From the NCBI GenBank assembly GCA_003220855.1, contig QHTP01000103.1, forward strand, positions 1-5,617: a DNA stretch of 5,617 bases, read 5' to 3'. Below the pieces are notes generated by a model. That model worked only from the letters and a program-made list of their open reading frames with translations. It had not been told where the DNA came from and searched no databases. The DNA is from Gemmatimonadota bacterium (GTDB lineage Bacteria; Gemmatimonadota; Gemmatimonadetes; Gemmatimonadales; GWC2-71-9). This document shows positions 1 through 5,359 of the stretch, in pieces. Position numbers and translations under genes: made by a program. Position 1 is the stretch's first letter. Every line of letters starts with the position of its first letter.

Positions 1-111
1 CACGAGCCCGATCGAATCCGAGAGCAGCACGTCGATCCCCGGCCGCACCTGCGCGGCCGCGGGTGCAGCGCACACCAGCCCCAGCAAGAGCGAGAGAGAA
101 TGCGGGCGCAT
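1..111 (-). CDS. namZ: NamZ-like (DUF1343) exo-beta-N-acetylmuramidase, 5' end only
   Basis: The minus strand encodes 37 codons from an ATG at 111-109 to the left edge with no stop. Residues 1-20 form a Sec signal peptide: a basic start (MRPH), a hydrophobic core (SLSLLLGLVCAA) and an Ala-Ala-Ala cleavage site before Gln21. The mature protein begins QVRPGIDVLLSDSIGLV. A (V/R)xGIDVLL start shortly before the 'GKRVGLVTN' segment is what I recall for DUF1343/NamZ proteins, which release MurNAc from the non-reducing end of peptidoglycan fragments. The next gene is a NagZ, the usual genetic partner of NamZ, and this raises confidence. An AGGAG lies 3 nt upstream of the ATG. The start overlaps the divergent nagZ start by 12 bp. 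The catalytic region is outside the window, so the family call depends on about 17 mature residues plus context. It could be another exported protein. Confidence 0.72.
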   Translation of the reverse strand, partial: MRPHSLSLLLGLVCAAPAAAQVRPGIDVLLSDSIGLV

Positions 112-1851
112 AGACTCCTGATCGTTGCGACAGTGCTCGGCTGTGCCAGCGGACACGCCGTGCAGGGGACCGCCCCACCCGCCCCCCAGTCCTCGGCCTC
201 CGCCCGGACGGTCTCCGTCGACTCCGTCTTCGCCGCGCTCACGGTGCGGCAGCGCGTGGGCCAGCTCGTCGTTCCCTGGCTCCTGGGAAGCTACACCGCC
301 CTGGACGATTCGCTCTTTCAGGTCGCGGCGCGCTGGGTCGACTCCCTCGAGGTGGGCGGCCTGATCATCTCCGTGGGGTCGCCGTTCGACATCGCGGCCA
401 AGTTGAACGCCCTGCAGCGACGCTCCCGCCTGCCCCTGCTCGTCTCGGCGGATCTCGAATGGGGCGCCGCGATGCGGGTGGTGGGCGCCACGGCCTTCCC
501 GCAGATCATGGCGGTCGGCGCCACCGGTGACCCGCGGGATGCCTACACCATCGGGGCGGCCGCCGCCGTCGAAGGCCGGGCGGTCGGCATCCACGTCAAT
601 TTCGCGCCCGACGCGGACGTCAACAACAATCCCGCCAACCCGATCATCAACACCCGCTCGTTCGGGGAGGACCCGCGCACCGTGTCGCGTCTCGTGGCCG
701 AGTACGTCCGCGGGCTGCACGACCACGGCATGCTCGCCACGCTCAAGCACTTTCCCGGCCACGGCGATACGGAGATCGACTCGCACATCGGTCTCCCGTT
801 AATCGCGTCGGGGTACGCCCGGCTCGACTCGCTCGAGCTCGTGCCGTTCCGCGCGGGCATCGCCGCTGGGGCGGATGTGGTGATGAGCGCGCACATCGCG
901 TTTCCCGCCTTCACCGGCTCGGATGAGCCGGGCACCCTCTCGCCGGCGGTGCTGACCGGCCTGCTCCGGGACTCGCTGCGCTTCCCGGGCCTCGTGGTGA
1001 CCGATGCGCTGATGATGGGCGCCATCGTGGCGAAATACGGCGCCGGAGAGGCCACCGTGCGGGCGTTTCTCGCGGGCTCCGACCTGCTGCTGATGCCGGC
1101 CGATCCCGATTCCGCGATCGCCGCCATGACGACGGCCGTAGCGACGGGCCGGATCACGCCGCAGCGGCTCGAGCAATCGGTGCGCCGCGTGCTCGAGATC
1201 AAGCGTCGGCTCGGACTGTTCCAGGGGCGCACGGTGTCGCTCGATTCGATCATGCGCGTGGTCGGCGCCAGGCGTTTTCAGGACCAGGCGGACGACGTCG
1301 CAGTGCGCGCCCTGACGCTGGTGCGGGACGTGGCAGGACGGCTGCACGCGCTGCGCGCGCACCGCAGCCGCCTCGCGCTGATCGCCTACGCCGACGAGAA
1401 CAACGCGGGCGTGGGGCAGACCATGGCTCAGCTGCTGCGCCAGGGCGGCGACACGGTCGAGTACTTCCGCTTGTGGCCGATGTCGGGCACGCTCTCCTAC
1501 GATTCCGCACGCGCCGTGATCGCGCGGGCGCCGGGGACGGTGTTCGCCGCCAACGTGCGCCCCCTCTCCGGCCGCGGCACCATCGCTCTCCCCGATTCGC
1601 TCGCGGCCCTGATCACCGCCACCGATTCCACGCGCCCCACGGTCCTCGTCTCGCTCGGCAGCCCGTACCTGTTGACTCAGGCGCCCGCGGTGAAGTCCTA
1701 TCTCGTGGCCTGGAGCGGCGTGCGGGCATCGGAGCGTGCCGTCGCGCTTGCCCTGCTCGGCAGGGTCCCGATCACCGGACACCTCCCGATCCGGATCCCC
1801 CCGGCCTATCCGCTCGGGTGGGGAGTCGTGATCCCCGACGCACAGCCGTGA
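100..1851 (+). CDS. nagZ: Exported GH3 beta-N-acetylglucosaminidase, NagZ type, predicted lipoprotein
   Basis: This 583-residue GH3 enzyme is predicted to remove terminal GlcNAc from muropeptides. A short lipoprotein signal (MRAHR, then a hydrophobic run to VLGC, Cys15) supports the ATG at 100; the +2 residue is Ala, not the Asp inner-membrane retention signal. The TIM-barrel domain spans about residues 43-375. It holds NTRSFGEDP (184-192), KHFPGHGDT (216-224), the NagZ acid/base pair Asp227 and His229 in DSH, and the nucleophile Asp302 in VVTDALMMGA. Residues about 395-583 form a second domain, as in B. subtilis NagZ and unlike the single-domain cytoplasmic E. coli enzyme of about 340 residues. 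The usual DQEGGxV motif is replaced by DLEWGAAMR (118-126), as I recall from Bacteroidota GH3 proteins. The stop overlaps the next gene as GTGA. No clear promoter is visible upstream; only a purine-rich GAGAGAGA precedes the start. Confidence 0.93.
   Translation: MRAHRLLIVATVLGCASGHAVQGTAPPAPQSSASARTVSVDSVFAALTVRQRVGQLVVPWLLGSYTALDDSLFQVAARWVDSLEVGGLIISVGSPFDIAAKLNALQRRSRLPLLVSADLEWGAAMRVVGATAFPQIMAVGATGDPRDAYTIGAAAAVEGRAVGIHVNFAPDADVNNNPANPIINTRSFGEDPRTVSRLVAEYVRGLHDHGMLATLKHFPGHGDTEIDSHIGLPLIASGYARLDSLELVPFRAGIAAGADVVMSAHIAFPAFTGSDEPGTLSPAVLTGLLRDSLRFPGLVVTDALMMGAIVAKYGAGEATVRAFLAGSDLLLMPADPDSAIAAMTTAVATGRITPQRLEQSVRRVLEIKRRLGLFQGRTVSLDSIMRVVGARRFQDQADDVAVRALTLVRDVAGRLHALRAHRSRLALIAYADENNAGVGQTMAQLLRQGGDTVEYFRLWPMSGTLSYDSARAVIARAPGTVFAANVRPLSGRGTIALPDSLAALITATDSTRPTVLVSLGSPYLLTQAPAVKSYLVAWSGVRASERAVALALLGRVPITGHLPIRIPPAYPLGWGVVIPDAQP
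115..119 (-). promoter_or_regulatory. Shine-Dalgarno of the namZ-like gene, inside nagZ
   Basis: The plus-strand CTCCT reads AGGAG on the minus strand, 3 nt before the ATG at 111. The spacing is shorter than the usual 5-9 nt, so it may be a modest site. It lies within codons 6-7 (Leu-Leu) of the nagZ signal peptide. It supports the ATG at 111 over a GTG further upstream in the same frame. Confidence 0.45.
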
Positions 1852-3053
1852 CGCTGCGCGCCGCACTGACGGTCGTCTGGGTCGGAGGGCTCGCCGCCTG
1901 CCGGGGCTCGGCGGCACCGCCGGTCCCGGTGAGCGCCGCCATCCCGGCCGCCGCACCGGCATCCCTCGGCTTCGACGGCACACGCCTGACAGGCGTAGTC
2001 GGCTACCTCAGGGCCGAAGCCGACAGCGGTGCCTTTCCAGGCGCGGTCTTAGCGGTCGGTCGACACGGCCGCCTGGCGCTGCTCGCGCCCGTGGGGGTCT
2101 ACGGCGTGAACGACCACCGGCCGGTGCAAGCGGGCACGATCTACGATCTCGCCTCGCTCACCAAGGTCGTCGCCCTGACGACCGCGTGCATGGTGCTGGT
2201 GGATGAGGGGAAGCTCGCGCTCGATGCGCCGGTACAGCTCTATGTGCCCGAGTTTGCCGGGGCGATGAAGGACCGCGTGACGATCCGCCACTTGCTCACC
2301 CATTCCGCCGGCTTGGTCCCCGACCTACCGCTGTACGATTCGACGGCGACGCGCGCCGCGGCGCTCCACGCCGTGGACACGACCACCCTGCTCTCCCCGC
2401 CCGGCGTGACGTACCGCTACTCCGACTTGAGCGCCATCGTCCTGATGCAGGTGGTCGAGCGGCTCGCCGGTGAGCCATTCGACCGCTTCCTCGCCAGGCG
2501 CGTGTTCGGACCGCTGGCCATGCCCTCGACCCGGTTCCTGCCCCCGGCGGCGTGGCGGGATCGCATCGCGCCGACCGAGAACGACACCATGTTCCGTCAT
2601 CGCCTGCTCGTGGGCGAGGTGCACGACGAGAGCGCGGCACGGCTGGGCGGAGTCTCGGGAAACGCCGGGCTGTTCTCGAACGCCCTCGACCTCTCCCGCT
2701 TCGCCGCGATGCTCTTGAACGGTGGGGCGTGGGACACGCTGCAGCTGATCCGCGCCGAGACGGTCGCGGCGTTCACGGCCCGTCAGAACCTTCCGGCGGG
2801 CTCGACGCGCGCCCTCGGCTGGGACACACCGTCGGACTCCGGGTACTCGAGCGCCGGGACCAAGTTGTCGCGCCGCGCGTTCGGCCACACGGGGTACACG
2901 GGGACGTCCATGTGGATGGACCCGGAGCGCGACCTGTTCATCATCCTGCTCACGAACCGCGTCAACCCCACCCGCGCCAACCTCGCGATCCTGCACGTCC
3001 GCTCGCAGCTGGCGGACCTCGTAGCCGACGCGCTCACGCACCCCGAGCTCTAG
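1848..3053 (+). CDS. Serine beta-lactamase-fold hydrolase, AmiE/YbbE-like, predicted lipoprotein
   Basis: The product has 401 residues and belongs to the beta-lactamase/transpeptidase-like serine hydrolase family (Pfam Beta-lactamase, COG1680). The GTG at 1848 is chosen because it overlaps the nagZ stop as GTGA and opens a good lipoprotein signal ending LAAC (Cys18); the first internal Met is residue 115, past the catalytic serine. The motifs are SLTK (Ser103 nucleophile, Lys106), YSD (191-193, in the YxN position), HTG (347-349, in the KTG position), and DESAARLGGVSGNAGLFS (260-277), a segment characteristic of this subgroup. In B. subtilis the gene beside nagZ and namZ, amiE (ybbE), encodes a member of this fold that cleaves the MurNAc-L-Ala amide bond, and that is the likeliest role here. 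A D-Ala-D-Ala carboxypeptidase or esterase activity cannot be excluded from motifs. No Shine-Dalgarno precedes the start, which suggests translational coupling to nagZ. True resistance to beta-lactams is unlikely. Confidence 0.88.
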   Translation: MTLRAALTVVWVGGLAACRGSAAPPVPVSAAIPAAAPASLGFDGTRLTGVVGYLRAEADSGAFPGAVLAVGRHGRLALLAPVGVYGVNDHRPVQAGTIYDLASLTKVVALTTACMVLVDEGKLALDAPVQLYVPEFAGAMKDRVTIRHLLTHSAGLVPDLPLYDSTATRAAALHAVDTTTLLSPPGVTYRYSDLSAIVLMQVVERLAGEPFDRFLARRVFGPLAMPSTRFLPPAAWRDRIAPTENDTMFRHRLLVGEVHDESAARLGGVSGNAGLFSNALDLSRFAAMLLNGGAWDTLQLIRAETVAAFTARQNLPAGSTRALGWDTPSDSGYSSAGTKLSRRAFGHTGYTGTSMWMDPERDLFIILLTNRVNPTRANLAILHVRSQLADLVADALTHPEL

Positions 3054-3066
3054 CGGGCCCCCCCTG

Positions 3067-4848
3067 TCACTCCACGACCGTTTCCCAGCCGCGCCGCGAC
3101 AGGTCACGGTAGATGACGCCGCCGGCGAGGCCGCTGAGCGCGAGCAGCAGCAGGCCCGGCAGCGTTTCGTGCAGCAGCAGCTTGCCCACGCCGAACAGGG
3201 CGCCGTACACCAGCACGCACCCGGCCACCCAGTCGAGCAGGTTGGCGAGCCCGTCGCTCGACGGCCGGACGTCGGGCGCCCGCGCGGCGATGGGCCCCCA
3301 CCCCATCCGCGACGGCCGGGTGCGACGATAGAACGCGACGAGCGTCGACTCCGATTCGGGCCGCGTGAGGAACGTGACGGCGAGCCAGACCACGGTCGTG
3401 ACGGCCACCGTGATGAGCACGATGTGCGCGAAGTCGAGGGGCCGATCGCTGTCGAGCCCCCACACGGTCTGCAAGAGGACCGACACCACGAACGCCGCGA
3501 TCATCGCCGAGATTTCACTCCAGGCATTGATGCGCCACCAGTACCAGCGCAGCAGCAGCACGGCCCCGGTCCCGGCCCCCGTGATGATCAGCAGCTTCCA
3601 GGCACCGCCGATCGACTCGATGCGGAAGGCCACCGCGGCCGAGACCACGGTGAGCACGCCCGTCACGACTCGCGACACCAGGACGTAGTGCGCCTCGCTG
3701 TCTTGCCGGCGCAGGAAGCGCCGATAGAAATCGTTCACGAGATAGCTCGCGCCCCAGTTGAGCTGGGTCGCGATCGTGGACATGAAGGCCGCGGCGAACG
3801 CGGCGACCATGAGCCCGCGGAGCGACGAAGGCAGGTAGTCGATCATCACCCGCACGTAGCCCGTCTCCGGGTCCTTGAGGTTGGGGAACAGGATCAGCGA
3901 GGCAAGCGCCACGAGGATCCAGGGCCAGGGGCGCACGGCATAGTGCGCGATGTTGAACCACAGCGTCGCGAGCAACGAATGTTTCTCGTCCTTCGCACTC
4001 AACATCCGTTGCGCGACGTAGCCGCCGCCGCCGGGCTCGGCACCGGGGTACCACGTGGCCCACCAGTTCACACCGATGTAGACGAAGAACGTGATCATCG
4101 GCATCCACGCCGAGCCGAGGTCGGGCACGAAATCGAGCACCGATCCCTGGCCGCCGGCGGTGGCCCCGCGCACCTGATCGATCGCCGCCAGCTTGACCCG
4201 CATCGCCTCGATGCCGCCCACGGCATTCACCGCGACCACCGCCAGCACGATCACCATCCCCATCTTGATGACGAACTGAAACAGGTCGGTCACCAGTACG
4301 CCCCACAACCCCGAGAGCGTCGAGATCGCGGAGGTGAGGAGGATCATCCCGACCACGATCCACAATGCCTGGCCCTTCGAGATGCCGAACACCAGCCCGA
4401 GAATCTTCGCCATCGCGAGGTTCACCCAGCCGAGGATGATGCAGTTGATGAGCAGGCCCAGGTAGACCGCTCGAAAGCCGCGTAAGAACGCGGCCGGCGG
4501 ACCGGCGTAGCGGATCTCGGAGAACTCGATGTCGGTCATCACGCCGGCCCGTCGCCACAACCGGGCGTAGAAGAACACGGTGAGCATGCCGCTCGCGAGC
4601 AGGTTCCACCACAGCCAGTTGCCCGCGATGCCGTTGCGCGCCACGAAGCCGGTGACGACGAGCGGGGTGTCGGCGGCGAACGTCGTGGCGACCATCGATG
4701 TGCCGGCGAGCCACCAGGGAACGTTGCGACCGGAAAGAAAGTACTCCGCCGTGCTCTTGCCGGCCCGACGCTTGTAATACAGGCCCACGGCGATGTTGAA
4801 CAGGAAGTACAGGGCGACGACCAACCAATCGGCGAGCGTAAGTCGCAT
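3067..4848 (-). CDS. Sodium:solute symporter (SSS/SGLT family), substrate unknown
   Basis: This is a 593-residue inner-membrane protein with about 14 hydrophobic segments. The N-terminus (LTLADWLVVALYFLFNIAVG, then AEYFLSGRNVPWWLAGTSM) is typical of the SSS family, which couples Na+ entry to uptake of sugars, amino sugars, amino acids or similar solutes. Ala354, Ser357 and Thr358 in AAAFMSTIATQLN match the spacing of the Na2-site residues Ala361, Ser364 and Ser365 of Vibrio SGLT, so Na+ coupling is probably intact. A loop around 262-285 (NWWATWYPGAEPGGGGYVAQRML) is Trp- and Gly-rich. A hydrophilic linker (about 497-535) and two further hydrophobic segments (538-580) follow the core. The ATG at 4848 was chosen because the ATG at 4941 would overlap the iron-sulfur gene and add a non-hydrophobic, Arg/Cys-rich leader. 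There is no clear Shine-Dalgarno. It is convergent with the serine hydrolase (13 bp between stops). A role in importing MurNAc, GlcNAc or peptides is inferred from position only. Confidence 0.92.
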   Translation of the reverse strand: MRLTLADWLVVALYFLFNIAVGLYYKRRAGKSTAEYFLSGRNVPWWLAGTSMVATTFAADTPLVVTGFVARNGIAGNWLWWNLLASGMLTVFFYARLWRRAGVMTDIEFSEIRYAGPPAAFLRGFRAVYLGLLINCIILGWVNLAMAKILGLVFGISKGQALWIVVGMILLTSAISTLSGLWGVLVTDLFQFVIKMGMVIVLAVVAVNAVGGIEAMRVKLAAIDQVRGATAGGQGSVLDFVPDLGSAWMPMITFFVYIGVNWWATWYPGAEPGGGGYVAQRMLSAKDEKHSLLATLWFNIAHYAVRPWPWILVALASLILFPNLKDPETGYVRVMIDYLPSSLRGLMVAAFAAAFMSTIATQLNWGASYLVNDFYRRFLRRQDSEAHYVLVSRVVTGVLTVVSAAVAFRIESIGGAWKLLIITGAGTGAVLLLRWYWWRINAWSEISAMIAAFVVSVLLQTVWGLDSDRPLDFAHIVLITVAVTTVVWLAVTFLTRPESESTLVAFYRRTRPSRMGWGPIAARAPDVRPSSDGLANLLDWVAGCVLVYGALFGVGKLLLHETLPGLLLLALSGLAGGVIYRDLSRRGWETVVE

Positions 4849-4875
4849 GAGCGCGCAGGCCTCGCGGAGCGAGAG

Positions 4876-4904
4876 TTGACAGGGCCGTCGGGACTTTCTA
4901 AGTT
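4876..4904 (+). promoter_or_regulatory. Predicted sigma70-type promoter of the IscA-family gene
   Basis: A perfect -35 box TTGACA (4876-4881) is followed after 17 bp by TAAGTT (4899-4904), which keeps T1, A2 and T6 of the -10 consensus. A start near 4911 would give a leader of about 16 nt, containing just the Shine-Dalgarno. It lies in the 78-bp gap shared with the divergent symporter gene, for which I found no comparable promoter on the minus strand. An alternative -10 TCTAAG (4897-4902) has a less favourable 15-bp spacer. Confidence 0.65.
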
Positions 4905-4915
4905 GGCATGTGACT

Positions 4916-4920
4916 GGAGG
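4916..4920 (+). promoter_or_regulatory. Strong Shine-Dalgarno (GGAGG) of the IscA-family gene
   Basis: GGAGG sits 6 nt before the ATG at 4927, near-ideal spacing, and fixes that start over an in-frame ATG at 4876, which would overlap the -35 box. It is the only canonical, well-spaced site in the window. Confidence 0.85.
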
Positions 4921-4926
4921 ATCGCA

Positions 4927-5286
4927 ATGGCGACGACGCAACGTTCGGCTCCCATCACCCTGACCTTGACCGACCAGGCGGCGGTCGAGGTACGCAAGTT
5001 CATGGCGGAGGAGAAGGTGGCCCCCGAGACCGCCGGGCTGCGGATCGGCGTGCTGCCGGGCGGCTGCTCAGGCTTCAAGTACAGCCTCAGCATCGAGGAC
5101 AAACCTGCCGACGACGACATCGTCATCGAGACGGCCGGCGTACGCTGCTTCGTCGACGGGTTCAGCGCCCAGTACCTGAACGGCGTCACCCTGGACTACA
5201 AGAGCAACTTCCAGGAGTCCGGGTTCGCCTTCGAAAACCCGAACGCCACCGGCGGCTGCGGCTGCGGATCGTCCTTCACGGTCTGA
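4927..5286 (+). CDS. iscA: A-type iron-sulfur cluster carrier (HesB/IscA/ErpA family)
   Basis: The product is a 119-residue cytoplasmic protein, the usual length for the family. It receives Fe-S clusters from the assembly scaffold and passes them to client enzymes. The three cluster-binding cysteines are present: Cys47 in LPGGCSGFKY, and Cys111 and Cys113 in the C-terminal GGCGCGSSF. DKPADDDIVIE, VDGFSAQYLNGVTLDY and FENPNATGG are the familiar conserved blocks. The CGCGSSF ending resembles E. coli ErpA (CGCGSSFSI) more than E. coli IscA, so erpA is an equally good symbol; sequence alone does not separate them. Cys74 is an extra, non-canonical cysteine. The gene has its own promoter, a strong Shine-Dalgarno and a terminator, so it looks like an independent single-gene unit. 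No other iron-sulfur assembly gene (iscS, iscU, suf) is in the window, and no functional link to the peptidoglycan enzymes is evident. Confidence 0.96.
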   Translation: MATTQRSAPITLTLTDQAAVEVRKFMAEEKVAPETAGLRIGVLPGGCSGFKYSLSIEDKPADDDIVIETAGVRCFVDGFSAQYLNGVTLDYKSNFQESGFAFENPNATGGCGCGSSFTV

Positions 5287-5317
5287 GGCGGTTGGCCCTC
5301 CTCCCATCGCATTCGCG

Positions 5318-5342
5318 AGCCCGCGCACGGCGCGGGCTTTTT
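5318..5342 (+). terminator. Intrinsic terminator after the IscA-family gene
   Basis: A perfect 9-bp stem (AGCCCGCGC at 5318-5326 with GCGCGGGCT at 5330-5338) closes a 3-nt loop (ACG) and runs into TTTTT (5338-5342) followed by GTT. It starts 31 bp after the stop codon. The minus-strand hairpin lacks a comparable T-run, so it acts on plus-strand transcripts. It falls just before the second symporter gene. Confidence 0.88.
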
Positions 5343-5359
5343 GTTGCTCCTCCCCGCCG

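Noticed and set aside
1473..1847. Upstream extension of the serine hydrolase frame into nagZ (125 extra codons)
   Set aside because: The extension is Arg/Pro/His-rich and would bury the lipoprotein signal. The GTG at 1848 gives a proper LAAC lipobox and the typical family length.
1848..1851. A frameshift splitting a single GH3-hydrolase fusion protein
   Set aside because: The downstream gene carries its own complete lipoprotein signal right at the GTG, so two separate proteins are the simpler reading.
799..1983. Long minus-strand open frame (394 codons) opposite nagZ and the start of the hydrolase
   Set aside because: The composition is Arg/Gly/His-rich and low in hydrophobic residues, with no motif. 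The plus strand has full catalytic signatures across the same stretch.
1848..3053. Beta-lactamase resistance gene
   Set aside because: The fold is shared, but YSD and HTG motifs, lipoprotein anchoring and coupling to NagZ point to a muropeptide hydrolase, not an antibiotic-resistance enzyme.
3140..3175. CAG-rich short repeat
   Set aside because: It is explained by runs of leucine codons (CTG on the minus strand) in the last membrane segments of the symporter.
3169..4485. Long plus-strand open frame (438 codons) antisense to the first symporter
   Set aside because: Its translation is dominated by Arg, His, Asp, Glu and Gly with no recognisable domain, it has no ribosome binding site, and the opposite strand encodes a clear membrane protein. 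It is a by-product of high GC content.
4893..4903. Small inverted repeat ACTT-TCT-AAGT as an operator
   Set aside because: Four-base arms are too short to support a regulator site, and it overlaps the predicted -10 box by composition.
4849..4941. N-terminal extension of the first symporter to the ATG at 4941
   Set aside because: It would overlap the IscA-family gene, its Shine-Dalgarno and its promoter, and adds an Arg/Cys-rich leader before a normal SSS N-terminus.
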